From PALSA-505 sp036501145 (GTDB lineage Bacteria; Actinomycetota; Actinomycetes; Streptosporangiales; Streptosporangiaceae), in assembly GCA_036501145.1 (NCBI GenBank), contig DASYAV010000102.1, forward strand, positions 35,296-99,295: a stretch of DNA of 64,000 nt, given 5' to 3'. The notes below the pieces were generated by a model. The model saw only the letters and a list, made by a program, of their open reading frames with translations. It was not told the origin of the DNA and did no database searches. Each line of letters starts with the position of its first letter. Position 1 is the first letter of the stretch. A program made the position numbers and the translations under genes. Shown here piece after piece: positions 16,998-25,523 of the stretch.

Positions 16998-17026
16998 TTG
17001 AGAGCTTAGTTAGTAACCGATAATTT
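16998..17026 (+). promoter_or_regulatory. Probable sigma-70-type promoter
   Basis: TTGAGA at 16998, 17-bp spacer, TAATTT at 17021, in a strikingly AT-rich patch ahead of the secreted DUF1906 protein. Confidence 0.55.
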
Positions 17027-17065
17027 AATGGGCGTTTGCTCCCACGAGGGTTACAGGAGCGCGTC

Positions 17066-19339
17066 ATGGGGCGGATTCGCAAGATAACGGTCATCACGGC
17101 CACTACGGGAACCCTGGTGATGGGGCTGACCGGAGTGACTCTCGCATCGGTGGGTGGTTCGCACGTCGGCCACACACCCGCGGGGGACGTGAGAGCAGCC
17201 AGAGCCGCGGCGGACACGTCGGCGACCCAGGTGATCAAGTACCTCGGTTACCAGGTGACGGTGCCCGCCTCCTGGCCGGTCTACCGGCTTTCCTCGGATC
17301 CATCGAGGTGCGTGCTGTTCAACAAGCATGCCGTCTACCTCGGTGTCCCCGGCGCGGACCAGAGCTGCCCGTCGAGCGCGCTCGGCAAGACCGAGGCGCT
17401 GCTGGTGCAGCCGCTGACGTCGCGAGCCGGCCTGCCGCCGCAGACGTCGGTGCAGCGCGGCAAGACCGCCGAACTGCCCAGCGGGAAGAAGGCCGCGCAG
17501 GACGCGGTCAGCCAGACGCTGCGGCTCGCGCTGCCCACGGCCGGCGTGCAGGTGACCGCCAGCTACGGCCACGACGCCTCGCTCGTCCGCGGCATCCTGC
17601 GCAGCGCGCACCTGACCTCGGTCAGCCCGGCCGCCGTGCGCCAGGCCGCGCAGGTCGCCGCGTCCCCGGCCACTCCCGGGCACGCCGCGGCCAGCCGCAA
17701 GCGCCATGGCTCGGCGCACCAGCAGGCCAGGCGGGGCAGTGGGCACGCCGGGCGTAACCGGCACGGCCGGGCCCGCCACGGCGCGGCGAGCCAGGCGCCG
17801 GCCGCCGGCGCCGCCCCGGCCCCCTCGCCGCTGGCCGCCGCGGCCAGTTCGTCGACCACCTGGATGACCAGTGTGACCGGCAGCGGGCTGGGCTTCGACA
17901 CCTGCACGGTCCCGTCGGAGGCCACCATGAAGAGCTGGCTGGCCTCCCCGTTCCGCATGATCGGCACCTACCTGGGCGGCGACAACTGGGCCTGCAACTA
18001 CGGCAACTTCAGCAAGTCCTGGGTCGACGACGTGGCCGCGATGGGCTGGCGGTTCATCCCGCTCTGGGTCGGCCCGCAGGCGCCCTGCACGTCGATCGGC
18101 GGCGCGGTCCGGATCAACTCCTCCGACGCTTACAGCGAGGGCAAGTCGCAGGCGGCGAGCGCGGTGTCCACCGCCGTCAGCTTCGCCTACGGCAAGGGCT
18201 CCCCGATCTACTTCGACATGGAGGGGTACAACAACACCGACCGCTCGTGCTCCAGCGCCGTGCTCAGCTTCCTGGACGGCTGGACCGCGGGCCTGCACAA
18301 CGCCGGCTACCGCTCCGGTGTGTACAGCAGCTCGTCATCCGGCGTCACCGACCTGGCCGGGAAGTGGGGCCACTACAACGAGCCCAACGACGTCTGGTTC
18401 GCCGAGTGGAACCGCGACGCGGTGGTCACCTCCGGCAGCCTGCGCAGCGGCGACTGGCCAGGCTACCGGCGGGTGCACCAGTTCGACGGGCCGAACGTGG
18501 AGAAGTTCGGCGGGGTCAAGGTGGACATCGACGACGACTTCGTGGCCGGGGATGTGGCCGGGGTGGGCGCGCCGTCCGGCGCCTACGTGCTCGGCCAGCC
18601 CGACATCGCGCACCTGAGCCCCGGCGCGTCCGGCCGTTCGAAGCTGGTCATCACCGCGCCCGCGAGCCAGGGTGACAGCCAGTCGGTGGGCTGGGCGATA
18701 AAGGAGTCCAGCGGGGTGACCGTCCGGCCGGACAAGGGCACGGTCACCGTCACGCCGGGGCAGCCCGCCACCATCGGCCTCCGGATCAAGGTCAGCAAGT
18801 CGGCGCCGGCGGGCCGGCGCAACCTCAGGGTCAGCGCGGGCTCGGATGGGAAGACGCTGTCCGGCACGACGCTGCTGGTCACCGTGGCCCGGCACACCCT
18901 GATCACGCCGAAGCCGGTGCTGATGTACGCCGCCGACCACGCCAGCATGACCGAAGCCAGGCTGGTGGCCCGCAAACTGGCGCTGCCGCCGAGTGCGGCG
19001 ACCGACAACTACACGACCGCCTGGAAGGCCGTGACCACCGGCAAGGCGATCGTGCTGGCGGTCGGCCAGGCGGCGCTCAACGACCTGTACCACAACCCGT
19101 GTGGCTGGTCTAACCCGTCGCACATGAAGGCGGGCTCGACGCCGTTCGTCGACCTGGGCGGCCCGCTCGACCAGCCGCCCGGCAAGATCTACTTCGAGAA
19201 CGCGGCGGGCACCAGCCTGGCGCAGACTTCGCAGCTCACCGACGCACTGATGAAGTACGCGGTGACCGGCACGCTGCCCAGCCCGCACGCCATGCCGGCC
19301 GCCCCGGCGATGGCGAACTACCAGTGCCTGAACAAGTAG
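17066..19339 (+). CDS. Secreted DUF1906 (glycoside hydrolase-like) multidomain protein
   Basis: A 757-residue exported protein. A signal peptide (MGRIRKITVITATTGTLVMG) is followed by a mixed alpha/beta region (residues about 50-180), then a His/Arg/Gly/Ala-rich linker with KRHGSAHQQARRGS. A DUF1906 TIM barrel comes next (about 275-490), with GFDTCTVPSEATMKSW, MIGTYLGGDNWAC, PIYFDMEGYNN and VDIDDDFVAG. DUF1906 proteins (Rv2525c-like) resemble GH25 lysozymes and act at the cell wall. A beta-sandwich-like segment and a C-terminal domain with PVLMYAADHASMTEA end the protein. The ATG follows GGAG; the promoter at 16998 and terminator at 19363 make it a single-gene unit. Confidence 0.8.
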   Translation: MGRIRKITVITATTGTLVMGLTGVTLASVGGSHVGHTPAGDVRAARAAADTSATQVIKYLGYQVTVPASWPVYRLSSDPSRCVLFNKHAVYLGVPGADQSCPSSALGKTEALLVQPLTSRAGLPPQTSVQRGKTAELPSGKKAAQDAVSQTLRLALPTAGVQVTASYGHDASLVRGILRSAHLTSVSPAAVRQAAQVAASPATPGHAAASRKRHGSAHQQARRGSGHAGRNRHGRARHGAASQAPAAGAAPAPSPLAAAASSSTTWMTSVTGSGLGFDTCTVPSEATMKSWLASPFRMIGTYLGGDNWACNYGNFSKSWVDDVAAMGWRFIPLWVGPQAPCTSIGGAVRINSSDAYSEGKSQAASAVSTAVSFAYGKGSPIYFDMEGYNNTDRSCSSAVLSFLDGWTAGLHNAGYRSGVYSSSSSGVTDLAGKWGHYNEPNDVWFAEWNRDAVVTSGSLRSGDWPGYRRVHQFDGPNVEKFGGVKVDIDDDFVAGDVAGVGAPSGAYVLGQPDIAHLSPGASGRSKLVITAPASQGDSQSVGWAIKESSGVTVRPDKGTVTVTPGQPATIGLRIKVSKSAPAGRRNLRVSAGSDGKTLSGTTLLVTVARHTLITPKPVLMYAADHASMTEARLVARKLALPPSAATDNYTTAWKAVTTGKAIVLAVGQAALNDLYHNPCGWSNPSHMKAGSTPFVDLGGPLDQPPGKIYFENAAGTSLAQTSQLTDALMKYAVTGTLPSPHAMPAAPAMANYQCLNK

Positions 19340-19362
19340 CCGGCCCGCCGGTCTGAGCGTGG

Positions 19363-19399
19363 TTATGTGCCCCGCGGCCGTGCGCCGCGGGGCACATAA
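19363..19399. terminator. Strong hairpin terminator
   Basis: A perfect 16-bp stem (arms 19363-19378 and 19384-19399) with a 5-nt loop, beginning TTATGTGCC and ending GGCACATAA, 24 bp after the DUF1906 stop. The flanking A and T runs allow it to work in both directions. Confidence 0.85.
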
Positions 19400-19437
19400 A
19401 ACGTTGCCCGGCGGGGGTGCGGTCCTAGCGTTTCGGC

Positions 19438-19568
19438 GTGCGCTCAATTCCTGAATTCTTGATCATCGCGTTGCTGGTGACCCTGACGCCCGGGCCCGCG
19501 ACGGCGACCGGGTCACCGGCGTGGTCATGATCGGCCCCGGCGTCCGCCTCGCCCTGGAGTCCCGCTAG
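19438..19568 (+). pseudogene. LysE-family exporter remnant (ends only)
   Basis: From the GTG at 19438 the reading VRSIPEFLIIALLVTLTPGPAT is the N-terminus of a LysE/RhtB amino-acid exporter, with the family TPGP motif. About 20 bp later a second frame reads VVMIGPGVRLALESR and a TAG stop, the typical C-terminus of the same family. About 160 central codons have been lost, leaving only the two ends. Confidence 0.65.
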
Positions 19569-19597
19569 AGCCGAGCCGGAGGGGGTGCGGGGGGGCG

Positions 19598-20617
19598 ATG
19601 CGCGGCCATGACCTGGCGGTGGCAACCGCGGAGAACTACCGGGCATTCGCGGCGGAAGCCAAGGGCCGCAGCCCGCAGTACGAGGCGCTGGCCGGCGGGG
19701 TCGCCGGCGACGCCGGCCTGCTGGGCTTCCTGGACTCGCTGCCGAAGCCCAAGCGCCAGCCCAACCTGCTGTTCGCCGCGGCCAGCTATCTGCTGGGCGA
19801 GGCCCCGGACATCACCGCGCTGCGGGGTCTCCTCGACCGCCGCGGCGCGGACCTGGCCGCGGTGATGATGGACCGCCGCACCCAGACCAACGAGCCGGCC
19901 CGGTGCGCCACGCTGCTGCCCGCGCTGGCCCAGTTGCGCCCGCCGCTGGCGCTGATCGAGGTCGGCGCCAGCGCCGGGCTCACTCTGCTGCCCGACCGCT
20001 ACTCCTACGACTACGTCGGCGGCTTCGGCGACTCCGGCAGCCACCGCGTGGCCGGTCTCGACCCGGCCGCGCCCACCATCCGCTGCGCGGTCGGCGGCCC
20101 GGCGTCGCTGCCCAGCCAGGTGCCCGAGGTGGCGTGGCGGGCCGGGCTCGACCTGAACCCGCTGGATGTTACCCGCGACGACGACGTCCGCTGGCTGTCC
20201 TGCCTGGTCTGGCCCGGCGAAGGCGACCGGGCCGAGCGGCTGGCCGCGGCCGTCGCCACCGCCCGCCGCGACCCGCCCGCGGTGCACCGCGGCGACCTGC
20301 TCACCGATCTGCCGGCGCTGGCCGCGCAGGCCCCGCCGGACGCCACCCTGGTGGTGTTCCACTCCGCGGTGCTGGCCTACGTGACCGCGGCGGACCGGCC
20401 GCGGTTCGCCGGCGCGGTCGGCGCTGTCATCGGCGGCCGCGGCGGGGCCTGGCTGTCCAACGAGGCCCCGCGTGTGGTGCCGGACGTGCCGCTCACCGGC
20501 GCGCAGGTCCGCCAGGCCCGCGAGAACGCGGCGCTCGTGCTGGCCCGCGACGGCCGCACCCCACTGGCCCTGGCCGACGGCCACGGCGCCTGGCTGCACT
20601 GGCTGCCGCCCGGCTGA
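19598..20617 (+). CDS. DUF2332 family protein
   Basis: A 339-residue cytoplasmic protein. Family hallmarks are SPQYEALAGGVAGD at the N-terminus, LIEVGASAGLTLLPDRYSYDY (a glycine-rich nucleotide-like loop), GLDLNPLDVTRDDDVRWLSCLVWPG, and TLVVFHSAVLAYV. The glycine-rich segment and overall order suggest a Rossmann-type methyltransferase-like fold, but no activity has been assigned that I know of. The start follows GGAGGG. It is convergent with the PfkB kinase, 7 bp apart. Confidence 0.85.
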   Translation: MRGHDLAVATAENYRAFAAEAKGRSPQYEALAGGVAGDAGLLGFLDSLPKPKRQPNLLFAAASYLLGEAPDITALRGLLDRRGADLAAVMMDRRTQTNEPARCATLLPALAQLRPPLALIEVGASAGLTLLPDRYSYDYVGGFGDSGSHRVAGLDPAAPTIRCAVGGPASLPSQVPEVAWRAGLDLNPLDVTRDDDVRWLSCLVWPGEGDRAERLAAAVATARRDPPAVHRGDLLTDLPALAAQAPPDATLVVFHSAVLAYVTAADRPRFAGAVGAVIGGRGGAWLSNEAPRVVPDVPLTGAQVRQARENAALVLARDGRTPLALADGHGAWLHWLPPG

Positions 20618-20624
20618 GCCGCTG

Positions 20625-21692
20625 CTAGCCCGCTGCCCGGTGCGCCTCCGCGTCCGAGGTGCGGGCGACGGTGGCCCGGGCCCTGCGCACCCAGATCCGC
20701 CCGGACTCGGGCAGCACGTCGTCGATGAACCCGTACGCCTTGGCCTGCTCGTCGGCGTGGCTGGAGCCTGCCGCGGCCTTGGCGCGGGTGCCGGCCAGCC
20801 AGTCGATGATGTCCCCCCAGCCGGGAGCGGCCAGCGATCCGCCGACGTACTGCACGGACAGCGCCGCGCACAGGTTGGCGAAGGCGAGCCGCTGCCGCAG
20901 CCGCCAGCCGCGCAGCGTGCCGAGCACGAACGCCGCACCGAACACGTCCCCGGCCCCGGTCGGGTCGTAGGCGTTCACCGGCAGCGAGGGCACCCACTCC
21001 TGCTCACCGGTGCTGGAGTCGATGCCGATCGCGCCCTGCCCGCCACAGGTCACGACGACCACCGGGACCCGCTCGGCCAGCGCGTGCGCGGCGTCGTGCG
21101 GGTCGTTGGTCCGGGTGTAGGCCATGGCCTCGATGCTGTTGGGCAGGAACGCGTGGAAGCCCGCCAGCTGGTCAAGCACGCACGGCGACCACTCCTCCTT
21201 CTCGTCCCACCCGGTGTCGGCGAACAGCAGCATGCCCGCCGCCAGCGCGCCCTGGTACCACTCGTGCGGCTCGGTGTCGAGGTGCGCGAAGCCGATCCGC
21301 GCCTGCGGGATGGCCGCCAGCATCTCGGTGTCCGGCACCGGCGCGGGATGCGCGTGGGTGAGCAGCGCCCGGTCCCGCTCGACCACCATCGAGATCGTCA
21401 CCGGCGAATGCCAGCCGGAGAAACGGCGCGAGCAGCTCAGGTCGACACCCTCCTGCTCGGTAAGCGTGGACCAGCAGAAGTCCCCGTAGACGTCGTCCCC
21501 GAACGCCGCGGACAGCGCGGTGTGCACGCCCAGGCGGCTGGCCGCGATGGCCAGGTTGGCGATGCCGCCCGGGCACGACCCCATCCCGGAGGCCTGGATC
21601 TCCGTGCCCCGGACAGGCAGGCTGTCCAGGCCGGTGAACACGACGTCGAAAAACACGGTGCCGTGCACGAACATGTCAAACGTGCCGTTCAT
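20625..21692 (-). CDS. PfkB-family carbohydrate kinase
   Basis: A 355-residue ribokinase-fold enzyme. GMGSCPGGIANLAIAASRLG is the N-terminal PfkB signature and NAYDPTGAGDVFGAAFVLG the C-terminal one with the catalytic Asp and anion hole. I chose the ATG at 21692 (MNGTFDMFVHG); 12 further in-frame residues upstream lack the fold. It phosphorylates a sugar or nucleoside taken up from outside. It is divergent from the three-gene sugar ABC importer at 21898-25088, with a 205-bp shared control region, so the kinase probably acts on that importer's substrate. A C-terminal extension of about 45 residues exceeds the family norm. Confidence 0.88.
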   Translation of the reverse strand: MNGTFDMFVHGTVFFDVVFTGLDSLPVRGTEIQASGMGSCPGGIANLAIAASRLGVHTALSAAFGDDVYGDFCWSTLTEQEGVDLSCSRRFSGWHSPVTISMVVERDRALLTHAHPAPVPDTEMLAAIPQARIGFAHLDTEPHEWYQGALAAGMLLFADTGWDEKEEWSPCVLDQLAGFHAFLPNSIEAMAYTRTNDPHDAAHALAERVPVVVVTCGGQGAIGIDSSTGEQEWVPSLPVNAYDPTGAGDVFGAAFVLGTLRGWRLRQRLAFANLCAALSVQYVGGSLAAPGWGDIIDWLAGTRAKAAAGSSHADEQAKAYGFIDDVLPESGRIWVRRARATVARTSDAEAHRAAG

Positions 21693-21823
21693 TTTCCCAT
21701 TTTCGCTCCCACGCGAGGTGCCCGGCACTCTTTCCGTGCCCGGGACACCACCCGGTGCGCAGCCGGTCAGCGGGCGCCCGGTGCTGTGACGAAGCCGCGG
21801 CCGTGAACCGCCATGCTCATGGC

Positions 21824-21862
21824 TTCACCAAGTAGACCCCAGATATTGTAACTTTCTACACT
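21824..21862 (+). promoter_or_regulatory. Promoter/operator of the sugar ABC importer
   Basis: TTCACC at 21824, 17-bp spacer, TGTAAC at 21847. The inverted repeat TGTA-ACTTTC-TACA (21847-21860) lies on the -10 region and resembles the TGTAAC palindromes at 5073 and 7443. Confidence 0.5.
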
Positions 21863-21897
21863 CCGGGCTGCCCGGTGACGAGAAGCGGAGGTCTGCG

Positions 21898-23223
21898 GTG
21901 CGCACTGACAGGCGAGCGGCTGGCATGGCGTGGGGGTCGCGGCGGTGGGCGGCGGCGACCGCAGCGCTGGGCATGATGCTGGCCGCGGCGGCGTGCGGCT
22001 CCTCGGGTTCCGGCTCGCCGGGATCCGGCGGCACCGCCACTATCAGCTTCTGGTCGTCGAGCTCCCAGGCCGAGATCAACTACCTGGTCTCGCACTTCAA
22101 CAGCACGCACAAGGGCATCAAGGTGTCGGGCCAGTACGTCGCCAGCGCCGACGAGACCACGGCCAAGGAAGTGGCGGCGATCAAGACCGGCACCGAGCCC
22201 AATGTGGTCCTCGGCCAGGACCCGTCGGCGCTGCCGCTGCTGGCCGAGAGCGGCAAGGTGGTCAACCTGAAGCAGCCGCTGGCGGCGGCGACCGCTGGGC
22301 TGTACCCGGGCATCAAGCCGGCCCTGTTCTACAAGGGCCAGCAGCTCGGCATGGCGCTCGGCGGAGTGGGCGACTACGTGCTGTTCTACAACAAGAAGGA
22401 CTTCGCCAAGGCCGGCATCAGCGGGCCGCCCACGACCTGGACCCAGCTCGAGACCGACGCCACCAAGCTGTCTGACCCGGCCAAGCACCACTACGGCATC
22501 TACATCCCGTGGGGCACCGACGAGTGGATCTCCTACGACTGGGAGGGCCTGCTGTGGGCTGACGGCGGCCAGTTCCTGAACTCCACCGGCACCAAGACCG
22601 CCTTCGACAGCCCGGCCGGCGTGCAGGCCCTCACCACCTGGGTTGACCTGGTGCGCAAGGACCACGCCGCACCCACCACGAGCTTCGCCCAGGCCGGCAG
22701 CTTCGACGGCGCGCCCGCCTTCGCCAGCAATGCGGTCGCGATGATCATCGACGGCCAGTACGCGCTGTCGGAGTTCAGCACGGCCAAGATCGACTACGGG
22801 GTGGCGCTGGTCCCGGCGGGCGCCTCGGGGCAGTCCGCCACCAACATCGGCATCGGCGTCGCCTCGGTGTTCGACCACAACCCGGCGCAGAACGCCGCGG
22901 CTATCACGTTCGTCAAGTGGCTCGCCCAGCCCGCCGAGGGCGCCTACCTGACCTCGGTCAGCAGCGGGCTGCCCAGCGCCCCGGCCCAGCTGACCCAGGC
23001 CGCGGTCAAGAAGGAGGCGTCCACCCAGCCCACCTACCAGGTGTTCGCCAACCAGCTCAAGTCGGGGCACACCCGGCCGACCGTGCCGGCCTACACGGCG
23101 ATCTCGCTCGACCTGGCCACCGAGATCCAGGACGCGCTCAACGGCACCGCCACCCCGGCCCAGGCGCTGGCCAAGGCGGCCGCCGAGGGTAACCAGGCCA
23201 TCTCCAGCGGGTCCGGGTCATAG
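21898..23223 (+). CDS. Sugar ABC transporter substrate-binding lipoprotein
   Basis: A 441-residue family-1 extracellular solute-binding protein. The N-terminus ends in the lipobox LAAAACGSS, so it is anchored by a lipidated Cys. After a Gly/Ser spacer come ATISFWSSSSQAEINYLVSHFN and typical lobes with VGDYVLFYNKKDFAKAG and WGTDEWISYDWEGLLWADGG. GTG start behind GGAGG. First gene of a SBP-permease-permease operon without its own ATPase; such CUT1 systems share a housekeeping MsiK-type ATPase. Confidence 0.92.
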   Translation: MRTDRRAAGMAWGSRRWAAATAALGMMLAAAACGSSGSGSPGSGGTATISFWSSSSQAEINYLVSHFNSTHKGIKVSGQYVASADETTAKEVAAIKTGTEPNVVLGQDPSALPLLAESGKVVNLKQPLAAATAGLYPGIKPALFYKGQQLGMALGGVGDYVLFYNKKDFAKAGISGPPTTWTQLETDATKLSDPAKHHYGIYIPWGTDEWISYDWEGLLWADGGQFLNSTGTKTAFDSPAGVQALTTWVDLVRKDHAAPTTSFAQAGSFDGAPAFASNAVAMIIDGQYALSEFSTAKIDYGVALVPAGASGQSATNIGIGVASVFDHNPAQNAAAITFVKWLAQPAEGAYLTSVSSGLPSAPAQLTQAAVKKEASTQPTYQVFANQLKSGHTRPTVPAYTAISLDLATEIQDALNGTATPAQALAKAAAEGNQAISSGSGS

Positions 23224-23251
23224 CCCGGCCAGGCGGGAGACCCAGGTTTCG

Positions 23252-24232
23252 GTGAGCAGATCTGGCCTGGCGCGCCCCGGCGGGCTGGTGCGCCCGCGCA
23301 GTTCCATCGCCCCGGCGAAGGCCCGGCCCAGCCGCGGTGGCCCGGCGGGCGGCCGGGCCCGGCGCTGGGGCACCGCCTACACGTTCATCCTGCCGGTGGT
23401 GGCGCTGACCGTCATCTGGTCGGTGCTGCCGCTGGTCATGGTGCTCCAGCGCAGCCTGTACCGGGGCAACGTGTTCGGCACCAACCTGACCTTCGCCGGC
23501 CTGGCCAACTACCGCGGCGTGTTCAGCAGCGGCGGCGGCCACGCGCTCATCGTCACGGCGGTGTTCACCGTGGGGTTCGTGGCGGCGTGCATGATCGCCG
23601 GGTTCGGCATCGCACTGCTGCTCGACGTGCGGCTGCCCGGGCTGAAACAGGTGCGGGCGTTCTTCATCATCCCGATGGTGGTGCCCGCGGTGGCCACCGC
23701 GTTCATCTGGTTCACCCTGTTCCAGCCGGACACCGGCCTGTTCAACCGGATCCTGTCCGCGGTCGGGCTGCCGCAGGCCACGCTGTCCACGCCGAGCACC
23801 GCGCTGGTCGCGGTCATCGCCTTCGGCGCGTGGCAGTTCTTCGGCGAGGTGGTGCTGCTCTACCTGGCCGCGCTCAAGGCGCTGCCGCAGGACGTGCTCG
23901 AGGCGGCCGGCGTGGACGGGGCCGGGCCCTGGCAGCGGCTGCGCTACGTGCGCTGGCCGCTGCTGCGGCACCAGACCGCGCTGGTCGCGGTGATCAGCAC
24001 GCTGACCGGGCTGCAGACCTTCACCCAGATCTACGTGCTCACCGACGGCGGGCCGCAGGGCGCCACCCAGACCGCGCTCTACTACGTGTACCAGGAGGCG
24101 TTCGGGCTCGGCGCCGGCGGCTCGGTCGGGCTGGCCGACGCGATGGCGGTGATCTTGTTCATCATCTCGCTCGCGGTCACCATCGCCCAGCTCGCGCTGG
24201 TCGGCCGGGCCGCGCGGACGGCGGCCGGATGA
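23252..24232 (+). CDS. Sugar ABC transporter permease (MalF type)
   Basis: A 326-residue inner-membrane protein with six hydrophobic segments. The cytoplasmic EAA loop for the ATPase reads EAAGVDGAGPWQRLRYVRWPLL. The first helix (YTFILPVVALTVIWSVLPLVM) follows an Arg/Pro-rich tail. GTG start. It lies 29 bp after the binding protein gene and forms the heterodimeric channel with the next gene. Confidence 0.93.
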   Translation: MSRSGLARPGGLVRPRSSIAPAKARPSRGGPAGGRARRWGTAYTFILPVVALTVIWSVLPLVMVLQRSLYRGNVFGTNLTFAGLANYRGVFSSGGGHALIVTAVFTVGFVAACMIAGFGIALLLDVRLPGLKQVRAFFIIPMVVPAVATAFIWFTLFQPDTGLFNRILSAVGLPQATLSTPSTALVAVIAFGAWQFFGEVVLLYLAALKALPQDVLEAAGVDGAGPWQRLRYVRWPLLRHQTALVAVISTLTGLQTFTQIYVLTDGGPQGATQTALYYVYQEAFGLGAGGSVGLADAMAVILFIISLAVTIAQLALVGRAARTAAG

Positions 24233-24263
24233 GCATCGATCCGATGACCGGAGGCGGGCCGCG

Positions 24264-25088
24264 GTGAAGATGAGGCCATGGGCCAGGGCCGCCGTCTACC
24301 TCCTGGTGGGCGTGTCGGTGCTCGTCGTGCTGTTCCCGCTGCTGTGGATGCTGGCCGCCGCGCTGAAGACGAACGGCGAGATCATCGACCCGAACGCCTC
24401 GCTGTTTCCCACCGACCCGCAGTGGTCGAACATCGTCGATGCGTGGAACGCGGCGCCATTCGGGCGGTTCTTCCTCAACACGGCGATCTTCAGCGTGATC
24501 ACCACGGCCGGGCAGATCGCCACCGGCATGCTGGCCGGGTACGCGTTCGCGATGTATGACTTCCCCGGCAAGCGGGTGCTGTTCTACGTCGCGCTGAGTG
24601 GGCTGATGATCCCGTTCACCGTGGTGCTGGTGCCGGTGGTCCAGCTGCTCGCCGACGTCAGCTGGGTGAACACCTACCAGGGGCTGATCGTGCCGAACCT
24701 GGCCTCGGCGCTCGGCTGCTTCCTGTACCGGCAGTTCTTCCTGAGCGTGCCGCTGGAGCTCGGCGAGGCGGCCCGCATCGACGGCGCCTCGGAATGGCGG
24801 ATCTTCCTGCGCGTCTACCGTCCGCTGGCCCAGCCGATGACGGCCGCCTTCATGATCATCGCGTTCCTGCAGAACTGGAACAACTTCCTGTTCCCGCTGG
24901 TGGTCACCAGCAGCGAGAAGCTGATGATGGTGTCGCAGGGGCTGACCATCTTCAGCGGCCAGATCAGCAAGGTCTCCTACAACCTGCTCATGGCCGGCTC
25001 GCTCATCGCCGTCGTGCCGGTGCTGATCGTCGCCATGATCGCGCAGCGCCGGGTGGTCGAAGGGCTCGCGCTCGGCGCCGTCCGCTGA
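24264..25088 (+). CDS. Sugar ABC transporter permease (MalG type)
   Basis: A 274-residue partner of the upstream permease, with six membrane helices and the EAA loop EAARIDGASEWRIFLRVYRPLA. The conserved C-terminal stretch QRRVVEGLALGAVR is typical of CUT1 second permeases. The GTG at 24264 follows GGAGG. No ABC ATPase gene is found up to 25.5 kb, so the ATPase is supplied from elsewhere. Confidence 0.93.
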   Translation: MKMRPWARAAVYLLVGVSVLVVLFPLLWMLAAALKTNGEIIDPNASLFPTDPQWSNIVDAWNAAPFGRFFLNTAIFSVITTAGQIATGMLAGYAFAMYDFPGKRVLFYVALSGLMIPFTVVLVPVVQLLADVSWVNTYQGLIVPNLASALGCFLYRQFFLSVPLELGEAARIDGASEWRIFLRVYRPLAQPMTAAFMIIAFLQNWNNFLFPLVVTSSEKLMMVSQGLTIFSGQISKVSYNLLMAGSLIAVVPVLIVAMIAQRRVVEGLALGAVR

Positions 25089-25132
25089 CCGTGTCGCAGC
25101 AGAATCCGCCCGGAACGGCCTAGTCTGGGCAG

Positions 25133-25516
25133 GTGTACGAGCATGACCAGCAGGAGCTAGACGACCTCGGCTGGGAGGAGTTCATCACCCGGCAGTGGGA
25201 GTCCATCTATGTCGGCTACCGGTCCTGGACCGGGCTGCGCAGGCAGGGCCGCCGCTGGACGGACCTGCTGGAGGCGGGCCTCGGCTGCTCCCAGGATGTC
25301 GCAGAATGGCTGGTCCGCAGGCACGTCATCCACGGCCCGGACCGCGGCCTGGAGGCATCCCGCGACGGTCAGGTCATCGTGGCGGGCATGCTCGGGGTGC
25401 TCACCGACCTGCGTGAGGGCCTGGCCGAGCTGGCCGGCACGGGACACTCGCTGTCCGTCCCGTACACCCGGCTGGTCGGCTTCATCACGGCCCTGGCCGC
25501 CGGGCTGGACGCCTGA
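25133..25516 (+). CDS. Uncharacterised 127-residue protein
   Basis: A small soluble protein beginning MYEHDQQELDDLGWEEFITRQWESIYVG. No membrane segment, metal motif or HTH is obvious; it is predicted mostly helical with acidic N-terminus and a leucine-rich end. I do not recognise the family. It lies 44 bp after the sugar permease on the same strand, with a GTG start, and could be the last gene of that operon. Codon use matches its neighbours, so I regard it as real. Confidence 0.6.
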   Translation: MYEHDQQELDDLGWEEFITRQWESIYVGYRSWTGLRRQGRRWTDLLEAGLGCSQDVAEWLVRRHVIHGPDRGLEASRDGQVIVAGMLGVLTDLREGLAELAGTGHSLSVPYTRLVGFITALAAGLDA

Positions 25517-25523
25517 GCTGGGC

